20,470 bases of DNA from Diplocarpon mali (GCA_024741835.1 JAENRP010000156.1:1-20470); one strand, 5' to 3'; shown: positions 7,945 through 18,401, counted from the first letter of the stretch. Notes: generated by a model not told the origin, from the letters alone. Numbers and translations: made by a program.

Positions 7945-10900
7945 TTTAACTCTTACTAATATATCGACTATCGACCTTTAAAAGCCTCCTTTACCTATTG
8001 CGCCGACTCACTTAAGCTCAATATTTCCTTTGATTAGAGTACGCTTTGGCTTAAAGTTAAGAGTATAAGTAGAAAGTCCTATTCGGTCTAGGATCTTCTT
8101 AATATACTGCTCTTAATTTAACTAGAGTTCTTAAGTAGAGCAGTTCTTTATAATGCAGATGCTAAGGATCTTATAAATTCCCCTTAGATCTTTAGTATTA
8201 AAATGTTTCCGAATTATTATAAAGAACTAATTTAATTAAGTGATTATTTTCGCAGCTATAGTAATATCGTTAATATATAGTAGCAACTTGATTCTACGCT
8301 TAGTATAGGTAAATAGATAAGGGTTAGCTAGGCTTTAAACAAATCCTATTTCTATTAGAGTAGAGCTATATAAGAGGTTTTAATTATAAGCTGATTATTT
8401 AAGCTTATAAATACTGCAAAGTATATAAAGAGAGTGGCTAGCGTATATAGGAATACCGTTAGGTTAAGAGAGAAAAATCCGTTCTTTTATAATCGCTTTA
8501 ATAAATGTATTTTTAATATTGTACTATTTGCATTTAAGGTCTTTAGCAGCTACTATTACTATAAATATACAAAGGGTATCTATGCAAACTATTAACGTAA
8601 ATATATTAAAGTAGTCTTCTCTATACTATTAGGAGAAGCCCTTAGCTATAAGCCTTGCTTTATAACATTTTAAGGTCCTATCTATATATATCTTAATTAT
8701 AAAGACCCACTTTATTAATACTAGGTTTATATCCTTTGGTATTAGTTCCTCTATTTATATACTATTTATAATAAGAGAGCTTATCTCTTCTTAGATTGCC
8801 TTACTTTATACTACTCTATTCTCTAGATCGTTAATAGCTTTATTATACGTTTTTAAAAGAGAGATTTTCATTATCCCTTTAGCGGCTAGGAACGTATTAT
8901 CTTTATCAAAGCTCTATTAAAGTTCGAGCTTATAGATCCTATATACTATTATAGCCTAAATACGCTTAGACTTGCGTTTATCTAAGGTATCTTCTAATTC
9001 TAGGTTTCTATTCCTCTTTAAAGATATAGGTTTAGCTATAGGTTCCGTAGGCTTATTATCTAAGGAACCGCTTTCTAATAGTAGAGGCTTATTATTACTT
9101 ATACCTATTTTAAGAATATCCTTTACCTTAGGTACTTTAACTAAAGGGATAATAATATTAAAGTTATTTTATACTTTAAGTAGTTTGCGGATAATAGGAA
9201 TAGTCTATTCGGCCTTTAGGCGATTAGTAGGTTATCGATCAGCAGGTGCACTTAATATGCCTAAGCTAAGAGAAAGGGGTTATTAGTTCGGCTTAATAGT
9301 ATTACCATTAAGTAGTATACCTTGCGAATCTCTAAGTATATAAAGCTTTAAGGATAGCTCCCTCCTATTTTAAGATTTGTCGAACTCAACTATTAAGGAT
9401 ATAATTACTTGCCTTAGATCTAGTATATATACTATTTATTACTTTATTATTTATTTAATATACTTAATAAATATATATTCTCTACCTCAGTCTATTAGCT
9501 TCTTACTCTTTATACCTATAGGCTAAGACTTTAGGCTAATATAAGAGTAGTAGACGCTTTTAAAAATGCAGATATAGTCCAAGCTTAATTTCTATTCGAA
9601 ATATGCCTTATATAGCGATATTTAAGTGCTATTAACTATTAGTCTACTACTTATTCTATTTTATAAGTATATATCTGCTTTAATCGCAAGGTCTTAGAAT
9701 TCTAATAGTAAGTTAGTATCTTGCAATAGAGCGCGATAGTCAGTCTTTGCTTACTAGATGCTTCGCTTAATAATGCTATTCTAATAGGAACCTTTATATA
9801 TTATAATTAATTTGTAATAAACTCCTTATTTTACCTATTTATTAAGCTTTACCTTAATCTCTAATATATTATTAGACCTAATAGCTATTAGCTTTAATTA
9901 GGTCTAGCGTTCCTCTATCACTTTCTAAGCTCCAGCTTTTTTATAAGCTTAGATTTAGTCCTAGCGCAAATAGTCTATATCTATTAAGTAGAGTTATTTA
10001 CTATTTAAGAAAACCAATTATTTCCTTTAATTAAGGTTATAAATAATTTAATAGTATTAATAGATATTAGTACTAGTATTAAATCTTTCTATAGACTAAG
10101 CTTAATTTGCATTCGATTTTAAAGTTTTATTAGCTTGCAAATTCGATATATTAAGCGATCCTTTAGTACTTAAATCTTCTATTTTAAGGTTAAGACCTTA
10201 TATAAGCCTTTTAATTTCTTTAGCCTTAAATGCGCGAATCTTTTATATATTAGCTAATACTTTAATAAGCTTTCGGCTTTTAATAACTTTAATAGCCTAT
10301 TATCAATCGATGCTTTATTATTAGCGGTTAAAAAGGACTAATAATAGTAGTTTAAGGTTTTACCATTTTCCAATTATAAGCCTGGTTTAAGAGTCGTTTT
10401 TAATAAAACCGCAAGATCTACTTGCGGTCCTAGCTTAAGAGTCGATTTCCTAGAAATAGCAAGATCTACTTATAGTCCTAGCTTAAGAGTCGTCTTTGAT
10501 AAATTCGCGAATTTTACTTATAGTCTTAGCTTAAAAGTCATTTCTACAAATTTCACTTGCGATCCTAGCCTAAGAGTTATTATTAGTAAAATTGTAAAAT
10601 CCACTTATAATCTTAGCCTAAGAGTCATTTCTATTAAATTCACTTATAATCCTAGCTTAAGAGTTATCTTTAAAGATACTTTGCAATCTACTTATAGTTT
10701 TAGCTTAAAAGTCATTTTCGCGAATTTCACTTGCGATCCTAGCTTAAGAGTCTATCTATTCTCCTTATCCTTGCTTAATTATATTAGGGCAAAGAGTGTA
10801 CTTTCCTTAAAGGAATCTACTTATAGGTCTGGCCTAAGAGTCAATTTTTATAATATTACCTTTAAAATAATATAAAGTCTATCTTTGATTTTAACTTTAA

Positions 10901-11015
10901 AGATCACTTTATAATTATTATTTATAAATTATATAAATTAATTATTAAAAACTCTTATATAATTTAACTTTATATAGATCTTATGATTAAATAAAAGATT
11001 AATACTTAAGCTAGG
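7945..11015 (-). pseudogene. Ty1/copia-type pol relic: GAG-pre-integrase, integrase, reverse transcriptase
   Basis: Minus-strand translation with TAA/TAG read as Gln gives copia pol in order. GAG-pre-integrase is YKRFAHLRLKKLKGLYKV near 10240. The integrase core contains ISINTIKLF, IAIRSNNILE and YQNSIIKRS. Its C-terminal region has SLDYICIFKSVYYSYI and EYIFIKYIKQ. Reverse transcriptase starts KWVFIIK at 8712 and contains YKARLIAKGFSQ, QYNIKNTFI and LLLYINDITIA, ending near YIKKILDRIGL (8107). All three integrase acidic residues are changed: Asp to Asn at 10058-10056 and 9873-9871, Glu to Lys at 9768-9766. Reverse transcriptase Asp is also Asn at 8520-8518, and YVDD reads YIND at 8277-8266. 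One frameshift falls in a run of six T on the + strand (9937-9942). A ten-copy palindrome array lies between the protease end and GAG-pre-integrase. The gag and protease are missing because the E1 LTR begins at 11016. Confidence 0.9.
10372..10841. repeat. Array of ten 23-bp palindromes inside the copia polyprotein
   Basis: Copies start at 10372, 10420, 10468, 10516, 10555, 10603, 10642, 10690, 10729 and 10819. The steps are 48, 48, 48, 39, 48, 39, 48, 39 and 90 nt, all multiples of three. On the minus strand, in frame with GAG-pre-integrase, each reads T-L/F-K/R-L/P-x-L/S-Q-V, with Gln as CAA or TAA, separated by 5- or 8-residue linkers such as NLIEM and DLAVLLKT. On the + strand the same stretch is open from 10351 to 10875 (174 codons), a by-product of the palindrome being stop-free in that phase on both strands. 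The linkers are related to one another, so the array grew by tandem duplication of a motif-plus-linker unit while the frame was kept. Confidence 0.9.
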
Positions 11016-11300
11016 TGTTACGGCCGCATCACGTGCATATCACGTGAACGGTTATATCACGTATCGAAGTCAAGTATACGCTAACGCTAAGGTAGCGAGG
11101 TGGCTAGATTACGTGCACGCTAGCGAAGCACCTGTACTTATTCTAGAGGAGCTTTACTAGAGACTCTCTCTTTTTCTTTATCTTTTCTTCTTAATTATAT
11201 AATATACCTCTTAAGGTAATATAGTTAGCGTTATTCGATTCTCGCCTTTTATACGCTTGAGAGTAAGTTATAATATAAGAAAAGATCAACTTAACCTCTG
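11016..11300 (+). mobile_element. 5' LTR of element E1 (right boundary approximate)
   Basis: Starts TGTTACGGCCGCATC, a typical LTR start, exactly where the copia coding frame on the other strand stops. It is clearly less AT-rich than its surroundings and carries repeated CACGTG boxes. A leader and gag-like frame follow on the + strand. The right end is uncertain because no second copy is in the window; it probably falls between about 11270 and 11330. The class of E1 (copia or gypsy) cannot be decided without its pol. Confidence 0.6.
11030..11115. promoter_or_regulatory. Cluster of CACGTG boxes in the E1 LTR
   Basis: CACGTG occurs at 11030-11035 and 11041-11046, with one-base variants CACGTA at 11058-11063 and TACGTG at 11110-11115. 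The first three are each preceded by AT (ATCACGT). CACGTG is the palindromic core bound by fungal bHLH regulators. Its position in the U3-like part of an LTR suggests an enhancer, by inference. Confidence 0.5.
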
Positions 11301-12120
11301 CTAAGAAGCTTAATATCTACCCCCTTTAGAATTATCACTTCGAACTGCCTTAAGCAATTCGATCTCTCGATCTTAATACTTCTACTACAAACTGCCTTAA
11401 GCAACTTATATATAGCGCTTAGATCTTATTAATCTAGTTTTTAAAGAAAGCTAAGTAATAACCTTTGAATATAAGATCAGCTCGTTTTCTTAATTAATCT
11501 ACTCTATTTTACAAATGGAAATTCACCTTTAATTTCAATTTAAAAAAAAAAAATCATTTACTATGCCCTTGCTTTGCTAGCATAGGCTGCTGCCTAGAGT
11601 AGTATAATAACTTTTCTCTTTTCAACTCTCTCCTTCCTTTATAAATACTCTATACCACTCTTTTTCATCGACCTTATACTCGTTGATAATATACTTATTG
11701 ACAACTCTTCTTATACTCTTCAAAGCCCTTTACTCCTTCCTTCGAAATACTTAGGTACGAAACTAAGGGACCTATACCTATATATATACATAGAGACTTG
11801 GTCAGCCTTAGTGGGTTATATTATACTATTGGAGACTAGGTCAACTTTAGTAGAATAATAAGCTTTAGATCCCCGAACCCTACTTCCCTAGATTTGCACT
11901 ATATCCTTAGGCAACCTTATTATAACTCCTAATTAGTAAAGAGATATGATCTTAAAGTAAAACCTTCTTTCTTAAGATTTATAAACCTACGATACCTTAA
12001 TATATACTTTACTAAAAGGCTTTAAGAATATATATAGCTCTGCTTATACTGATCTTCCCCCTTTTGAATAGGTTACTATTTAGCATTAGGTCCCTTTAGA
12101 TTAAACCAGATAATATAGAG
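11301..12120. other. Leader region of element E1
   Basis: No convincing coding frame. Small repeats are visible: AACTGCCTTAAGCAA occurs exactly at 11343-11357 and 11389-11403, and a 39-bp unit starting GAGACTTGGTCAGCCTTAGT at 11793 is repeated, diverged, at 11832. There is an A-run around 11544-11553. It lies between the LTR and the gag-like frame, as expected for an untranslated leader. Confidence 0.5.
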
Positions 12121-12198
12121 AAAGTTAATACTTATGACTTCTAATCTTATGCCACGCCACTTAGGAGAAGTGAAAGGTTAACCGTACCTCTACTACTA

Positions 12199-12280
12199 GG
12201 CCTTACTGCTATTAGTTCTACGGGCCTTACTGCCACTAGTTCTATTAGTTCTATAGGCCTTACTGCTAACCCTAGTCCTA
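12199..12280 (+). repeat. Short imperfect tandem repeat in E1 gag N-terminus
   Basis: GGCCTTACTGC recurs at 12199, 12223 and 12256 (steps of 24 and 33 nt, both multiples of three). It encodes repeated GLTA blocks spaced by Ser/Thr-rich residues. Confidence 0.7.
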
Positions 12281-12336
12281 GAGATATTCCCTCTCCTAAG
12301 CCTACTTAGGAAGAAACCTCCCTTAGTACCAATTTC

Positions 12337-12359
12337 ACTCCTAGTCCTAGACTGTAAGT
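12337..12359. repeat. 23-bp palindrome copy in E1 gag
   Basis: Begins ACTCCTAGTCC and ends AGACTGTAAGT. In the gag frame it reads TPSPRLQV (TAA for Q), the same phase as the copies in the other families. Confidence 0.8.
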
Positions 12360-13562
12360 GGATTTTTAAAATACTCCCCTTTTATCGATTAAAATTAAGA
12401 AAGAACTGATATCTACTCTTACTATATTAGCCCCTCTCTTCTTAACTGCCTAATAGGCCGAAATCGCGAATCTTATTAGCGCTACTATAGCTACCGCTTT
12501 TTAAAATAATACTATTGCCCCTTTTTCCTTAAGTGCTAGCCCTTAAAACACTTAGTCCTTTACCGCCGACTTACTGCCTCCTTTAGACTACTACCTCTTA
12601 ATTATCTGACCTTTAGTCCTAGCTATTGACCCCTATTAAATTAAGTACCTTTAAACCTATTTTAGCAACTATTAAGGCGAAATTACTTATAACGCTTAAA
12701 AGATAGTTATAAAGGTGTTTATTTAAAAGTACTTAAGCAACTTCACTTTAAAAGAGGACTAGATTATTACCTACTTTAAGTATATAATAGGTAAAGCTTA
12801 GAACTTGATCTTATAATATATAGATCCTATCTTTACTAATAAGTTCATATACGCTGCTAACGTCTTTAGGATTTTAGATTAAAGGTTCTTTAATTATAAT
12901 TACATTTAATCCGCTAAGCTTAAATATAATAGGCTAACTATAGGTTTAATATTATATAATAAGTTCTAATTCAAGTTTATTACCCTTATAATAGCTAATA
13001 AGATTGATTAGTCTCGCTAGTTCGATAATATTTATAAAAAGGTCTCTTTAGCTTTAAAGAACGACCTTTAAATAGAAAAGTATAAAATAAATAATAATTA
13101 TATTACTTTAGATAAGTTCTTAGCTATTGCGGATTATAAGGCCTATAATATTAAATAAAAAGAAGCTTATAACGCTTGATAAGTCGCTCCTACTATTGCG
13201 TTCTCCCTTTTAAAGGACCGCATCCTTAGTATATTAAAAAGGGAGTTATAAAGACCTATAGCTATAGCTACTTCCCTAGCTCCTTATACTTATTCCCCTT
13301 TGCCGGCGGCCTACTAAGAAAGGTCTGCTAGCCTAAAGCCGTCGTCTAGTCTTTGCTATAACTGCAAAGCCTTTAGTTACTATATAATAAATTGCCTTAA
13401 GCTAAAGAAGTAAGGCGAGTTTATAGTAGCTAAAGTTGAGATAGAAAACGACCTACTATTAAGAAACTGCTAAGCTATGGCAAAGACTCTTACTATAGTA
13501 TAAGTTATAATTTGTAAAAAGACTTAGATTTTGATTCCTACTTATTAATAGGCAGCCACTAG

Positions 13563-13810
13563 TATGGAGACCTGAGATGGATAGGTCTTATGATATATAT
13601 TATATAATTAGCGCAGGATAGAGGGAGGATAAAAGGGCCATCTTCTATATATAGAGATAGCGTATGTTACTATAGTATTAAATATACCTTATACTTAGGA
13701 CTTGTTCCTAATATTATATCTAAGAGAGCCTGCTTATAGTGCTTCCTCCTCTTGTTTTTAGGTCTTCCCTTAGGCCTATTCTTATATTATCTCCCTTCTG
13801 TTTTATATTA
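13563..13810 (+). mobile_element. 5' LTR of gypsy element G1
   Basis: 248 bp from TATGGAGACCTGAGATGG to TGTTTTATATTA, matching the LTR at 17930-18180 and the inverted pair at 6449-7719. The original first bases are probably TG (TGTAGAGACC in the better-preserved copy), here decayed to TA. It contains a TATATATAG box at 13646-13654 and the conserved GAGCCTGCTTATAGTGC block. It interrupts the E1 gag frame. RIP damage is heavier than in the G2 LTR. Confidence 0.87.
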
Positions 13811-14555
13811 GTAACTTATGCAAAGACCGATTTCTTAAGATTTCTATTCTTATACAACCTTATTAATCTCTTAGTTCGCAAATAAGAGACTGGCCTTTGA
13901 AATATATCTTTAAAACACTTATAGTATTTTGATTAATTCTAAAACCCTTATCCTTAATCGCTTAGTTACTTAGAACTATTGATTTTCGTTTAGCAACTAT
14001 TAATAACCTTAGATTTTCCCTTTTCGGCTCTGCTTTGAAAACCCTTATTTTCTTCTTTAACTCTGAGATTCTTAGAATTTTCGGCTTTTCAGTATAAAAA
14101 GTTTGATAAACCCTATAATAGCAATCTCTAATAGTAGTAGTTTTGAGTACTTAAGTAATACTAAGCGCAAACTCTAATTGGAAGTATCTTTATAGAATCC
14201 TTAGAAATCCGAATCTAATAATTCAATTGCCTTAGCTAAATAGAACTCTAAAAATTGCCTTGGAATTATCTCTAGAGACCCCTTTATTCTAAGGACTAAT
14301 AGGAATTGGCTTAAAGGCTAAGAAGAATCTTAGATATAAACCTTATCTTAGAAATTGGTCCTTAATTAGGTAAACCTTATCTTATTGCGATTAGTTATAA
14401 CGCTCCTATTAGCTATTTAATACCTACTTAGAATCTCTTAGCAAACTTGGATTAAACTTTTAATAGAATCTGGAATTCCACTCTTAGGCCTGGCCTATGA
14501 GTAGGAGGATAAAAAGATATCTTTAAATAACTTAAGACTACTACCTACTTTTTTA
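13811..14555 (+). mobile_element. G1 leader between LTR and gag
   Basis: Begins GTAACTTATGCAAAGACCG, where a primer-binding site is expected; no clear tRNA match could be assigned. The region matches the G2 leader (18181-19019) and the reverse complement of 6701-7471. It has a single version of the ~54-bp unit duplicated in G2. It carries a palindrome copy at 14480. No ORF is supported. Confidence 0.75.
14480..14502. repeat. 23-bp palindrome copy in G1 leader
   Basis: Begins ACTCTTAGGCC and ends GGCCTATGAGT, with arms still largely complementary. It occupies the same leader site as 6780 (inverted) and 18893. Confidence 0.87.
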
Positions 14556-15488
14556 ATATTAATATTAGAAAATACTAAAAATAATAATAATTTTAAACTT
14601 TTTACTAATCCTTTATTTGAATCTTTTTAAACTTGTCTTAGTTACTTTAAGATTGACTCGGATTTTAAATATTCTTTAAACCCTTTTGAATTTCGAAGTA
14701 CTCCTTTTAGCAATTAATCTTGTAATATTAAAGCTTCCCCTTTGCCCCTTATGAATTCTATCAACTTAGACAGTTAGTATAAAATGATAATAGCCGCATT
14801 TAAGGCTATTACTAGTCACTTTCCCCTCTTTAGTTCCCTTAGCGCTCCTTACTTTATAGGCGCTAATATTACTGATTTCCTTAAGTAATATAAGGAAACT
14901 TATTACGATTTTGGTATTATATAAAAGGATATGATTTCTCGACTTCTTTACTACTATAATTATATAAGTAAGGATATTATTAAATCCCTCCTTAAATGGA
15001 AAACTTATAGTTTATAAGAACTCTTTATTAAGGCCTTTAAATCTGAATTTCGCGAATTTAATAAATAGTAGATTTGCGATACCCTGGCTTTCTTAAAGGA
15101 ATTTGTTCTAATCACTTATACTCTTAAGGAACTTAAAAACTACTATCGGACTTTTACTTATATATCGAATACTTTAATCAGCTAGAAAATACTTAGTAAA
15201 GTTGAAAGAGGCTGCCTTTTCTTACTCAAATTACCCACTGGCCTTTGAAATAAGATTATTAAGCATTTTAAGATCGATAAGTAAGACCTTATAACCTTTG
15301 CCTTATTTAAGGAATTCTCGGCCTTTGCTTTGAAATCAGATCTTAATAAGAGAACTATTAATATTATAAAGTAGGAAAAAGCCCTTACTCCCTTTTATAC
15401 TAAAGACCTTAAGAGCTTGGTCCAAGAATACTCAAAGGCTCTGGAAGTTATAGAGGAAGTAAAGAAGAACCTAATAGTTATACCTTTT

Positions 15489-15511
15489 ACTTGCGGTCCT
15501 AACCTAGGAGT
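15489..15511. repeat. 23-bp palindrome copy in G1 gag
   Basis: Begins ACTTGCGGTCC and ends ACCTAGGAGT. It reads TCGPNLGV in the gag frame, at the same gag site as the G2 copy at 19899. Confidence 0.87.
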
Positions 15512-17404
15512 AAGATCTAACCTTAGAATTAAGGAACTTAAGACCTAATTTGCAAAACTTTAAATTTAAAGCTTAGAAATTAGGATTAATAATCTCTTAT
15601 AGGAAAAATAGCATATTCCTTAGTTTGGTAATAGATAAAACTCAGCTACTATAAGCCAACTTAATAGTTCTTATTATTAAGCTCCTGCTTCTTATCATTT
15701 AGAATAACTAGCTAATATAAGAATGCAATAGCTGGCTAAAGAAGGAGGAATTGATCCTAACTAGCACTCTGCTAATATTAATGCTATAGGATACTAAGGA
15801 AACGGCAATAGAAGACGACTAACTTACAACTTTTGCAATAATAAAGAACCTAACTGCGCTTTATATAAGTATTGTAACAATTGCCCTCTTTTCCTTTATT
15901 TTATTAATACTAGGGTTATATATATTAACAAGTATGGGATGCTTTGTATTAGGGATCTTAGGCCAAAAGCTATCCCTATTAAAAAGCACTAGAATTGGTT
16001 ATAGTTATAGACTGTTCGAACAATAATATATAGTACGAAATAGGATAAGAATTTAGTCGAATAATAGCATATTATAAATATAAATGCTAAAATTCCAACT
16101 TATATATATATTAGTCCAATTAGCAACCTACCTAAGGGAGTTCTCAAGGACCTAGCTTCTGATTAAATAGCTATAGAAGTTAAAGGCATCTCTATCTTAG
16201 GATAGGTTAATAATAATATATCTACTAATATTAATACTACTTTTATATCTAGAAACCCTTGGAATACTTAGCGTCCTTCTAGATCTACCACTCCTTTAAT
16301 ACTAATAAAACTAGCTAAAGTCTAAAAATCAATACGTATAACTTAGGAATCTTAATATAGAGTTTAAATGCTAAAAGACATTTAATAATCTAGAACCGCA
16401 GTGGATAAGGATAAAGCTAATATAATAGACGAATTGATCAGAGATATAATAGATAAAGATGGCTTTAAGCTTAAAGATTAAGAAGTTAAAGTTATTGTAT
16501 AGACCCTTGACCTTAAGCGAAAGAGATAGATGTTAAAATGGGAGAAATTCGTTAATAAATATGCTAATTCAATTGTAATAGAGAAAGCTATAGAGAATGT
16601 TATAGCTTAGCAAATTAACCTTACGTTTAAAGACCTATTTAGTTTAACTAGACGCTTTAATAAAGTGCTAGGAAAGCATATCCTAATTGCCTTTAAAGAT
16701 TTGAATAATAATAAGGAAATGGAAATTATAATACGAAAGAACTTTAAGAAGTACCTAGCTTTAATCAAATGTCTTTAGATTGCAAAAGACGAAGGAACCT
16801 AGAGGTACTATAATATTATAATGATAGCTTTAATATCTTAGAATATTAATTGAAATTGTTTAGTAGTTATAATAAAAAGCCCTATTATTATTTGTTTTAT
16901 AAAAGAATTAATTAAAGCAAAGGCTCTAATCGATTATGATTTAAAAGTTAATATAATAACTAGAAAAGTGGCGGAAATAGCTTGATTAATAATCGTTAGC
17001 AATCGACTCCTTATTTATTCGACTGTCTTTAGATTGAAATACAATTTTAATAAATAGGTGAAAAACGTAAAGGTTAGAGTTAGAGGAATCATTAATTATA
17101 CTAACTTTCTAATAATAGAGAATTCTTTAAATGATATTCTTTTAGGAATGCCCTTTATTTTAAAATCTCAGCTAATATTTAACTATCTTAGAGATAGGCT
17201 TATAAAAGCTAGCCTTTAGAATACGGATCGATCTTTAGAAGGATAAATGGTTATTATAGGAGATATAGCCGAATTTTAAAATAAGGTTTTAGGAAACGAT
17301 TAGCTAGTATAAGGGCTAGGCTTAATGCTAATAAAGGAAGGCACCTAGCAAGGAGTTATAGTAAAAGAAAGGTGAGTTTGCCGATTTTAAATAATAGCGA
17401 TTTA

Positions 17405-17427
17405 ACTTGCGGTCTTAAACTAGGAGT
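17405..17427. repeat. 23-bp palindrome copy in G1 pol
   Basis: Begins ACTTGCGGTCT and ends AACTAGGAGT. It reads TCGLKLGV in the frame used after the shift near 17370. The flanks extend the hairpin: GATTTA before, TAAATC after. Confidence 0.8.
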
Positions 17428-17566
17428 TAAATCTAGAATTTTAAAAATTAGTGCAATCGGCGTTTTATCGGCTTAATAATTAAGAAAAAAGAAAAATAAG
17501 GTAGAGAAGAGAGTTCGTTTTATAAATTTTAATAATTTATTAATTATTTTAAAAAACTTAAAAACC

Positions 17567-17589
17567 ACTTATAAGCTAGACCTATAAGT
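17567..17589. repeat. 23-bp palindrome copy in G1 pol
   Basis: Begins ACTTATAAGCT and ends GACCTATAAGT. It reads TYKLDLQV (TAA for Q), 162 nt (54 codons) after the previous copy and in the same frame. Confidence 0.8.
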
Positions 17590-17929
17590 GAAAAATAATA
17601 AAATTATTAATAATATTTCTATTTATACACTTTAAATTAATAACTTAGAAAATCTTTTATTTATTTTTAAAAAGGAAAATTCGGACCGTTTTATAGGATT
17701 TGATAAAAAAGGAAAGAAGTAGAGAAGTATAGTATTAGCTAATATTCGAACTATATATAAAAGTAAGGCTGATAAAGTACAACCGGTAGATTAAGGAATC
17801 TCTAATGGCTTAAAGCCTAAAGGACTAGACGATTGGTTTAAATAAGACGAGAAGCTTCGACCTCTAAAGCCGGGTGGCAAATTCGATAAGTTTATTATAG
17901 GCAGATTTTCTAATAAACCTATCGGATAT

Positions 17930-18180
17930 TGTAGAGACCTGGAAGTGGAGGATCTCGTGACATAGGTCATATGGTCAGATGAGGACTAAGAAAGGGGTAT
18001 ATATAGGACTACTATTATACTTAGAGATAGCGCGCAATGCTAACTACCTATTCTACCCCTAACAAGTGATTTATCCTAGTTCTATCTTCGGAGAGCCCGC
18101 TTATAGTGCTTCCTCCCTCTTTATCTTTGGTCTTTACGTAGGCCTATTCTCAGGTGTTGTTCCTGCTTCCTCTTATATTA
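17930..18180 (+). mobile_element. 5' LTR of gypsy element G2 (younger copy)
   Basis: 251 bp from TGTAGAGACCTGGAAGTGG to CCTCTTATATTA. Same family as the LTRs at 6449, 7472 and 13563, but it keeps CpG- and CpA-containing words the others have lost (CTACGCAGGG just after the LTR, GGAGAGCCCGC). It splits the G1 pol frame within the segment before reverse transcriptase, so it is the left end of a nested insertion rather than the 3' LTR of G1. The G2 leader and gag that follow support this. Confidence 0.85.
17998..18007 (+). promoter_or_regulatory. TATA box of the G2 LTR
   Basis: TATATATAGG, preceded by a G-run, about 70 bp into the LTR. An equivalent TATATATAG box lies near the same place in the G1 LTR (13646). 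It is the likely core promoter of the element. Confidence 0.55.
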
Positions 18181-18293
18181 GTGATCTACGCAGGGACAAT
18201 TCCTTTGAGATTTCGTCTTCATACGACTTCTCCTCTTGATTCTCTTGGTTCGCAGATAAGAGATCAACCCTTCGAAAAACCCTCTTAAGACAA

Positions 18294-18401
18294 CAATCAC
18301 TCAGTTATTTAGAACTGTCAGTTGTCATTCCTCTATTGTCGACCTTGCAATCACTTAGTTATTTGGAACTGTCGATTGCTACTCTCTACTATCAATAGCC
18401 T
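18294..18401 (+). repeat. 54-bp tandem duplication in G2 leader
   Basis: Two diverged units start at CAATCAC 18294 and 18348. Each continues with a TAGTTATTTGGAACTGTC-like core. The G1 leader has only one unit (around 13965-14010). The units already differ by several transitions, so the duplication is not recent. Confidence 0.75.

Larger units (their letters stand above)
12121..13562 (+). pseudogene. Degenerate retrotransposon gag of element E1 with decayed CCHC zinc knuckle
   Basis: One frame runs from about 12121 (start codon not identifiable) to 13562 with many TAA/TAG and occasional TGA but no frameshift. The N-terminus is Ser/Thr-rich and repetitive. The middle is a gag capsid-like helical region (IIGKAQNLI, AANVFRILDQRFF, AKLKYNRLTIG, LKNDLQIEKY). 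A zinc knuckle follows at 13354-13395, reading C-YN-C-KAFS-Y-YIIN-C. It has the CX2CX4HX4C spacing with His replaced by Tyr (CAC to TAC, a CpA transition). Gag packages element RNA into virus-like particles. The frame is still open when the gypsy LTR begins at 13563, so the downstream part was displaced by that insertion. Whether it is gypsy or copia gag is unresolved. Confidence 0.75.
14556..17929 (+). pseudogene. Ty3/gypsy gag-protease-pol relic of G1, interrupted before reverse transcriptase
   Basis: Codons in one frame run from 14556 to about 17370. By alignment with G2, the initiator ATG has become ATA at 14556. The gag domain (about 14784-15540) matches G2 gag closely. A Cys cluster, C-X7-C-X5-C-X2-C, starts at 15834 (FCNNKEPNC). 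A retropepsin-like domain spans about 16917-17200, with LIDYDLKVNIIT (active-site Asp at 16932-16934) and a typical end, DILLGMPFIL, at 17133-17162. The frame then shifts near 17370-17380 and continues open to 17929 with LKPKGLDDWF and LKPGGKFDKFIIGRFSNKP, which resembles the segment before reverse transcriptase in fungal gypsy elements. The G2 LTR begins at 17930, so pol is split there. Stops are mostly TAA/TAG; a TGA at 15246 replaces a CGC Arg codon seen in G2. Confidence 0.87.

Noticed and set aside
8972..9286. 104-codon + strand ORF
   Set aside because: It is antisense to the readable minus-strand copia pol between integrase and reverse transcriptase, and it has no features of its own.
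9521..9546. Possible extra palindrome copy near ACCTATAGGCTAAG
   Set aside because: The right arm and the 23-nt length do not fit. It lies within the integrase coding frame and aligns as ordinary copia sequence.
10372..10841. CRISPR-like array of short palindromic repeats with regular spacing
   Set aside because: Spacers are 16 or 25 nt, related to one another, and keep a reading frame continuous with copia pol. Nothing else is prokaryotic, and the same 23-mer is dispersed singly elsewhere.
10681..10875. 64-codon + strand ORF containing palindrome repeats
   Set aside because: It is the antisense of the copia polyprotein array. The palindrome is open in this phase on both strands, so the frame is a by-product.
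17930..18180. Reading this LTR as the 3' LTR of G1
   Set aside because: The G1 pol frame is still open at the boundary and lacks reverse transcriptase and integrase. The LTR is much less mutated than the G1 LTR and is followed by its own leader and gag.
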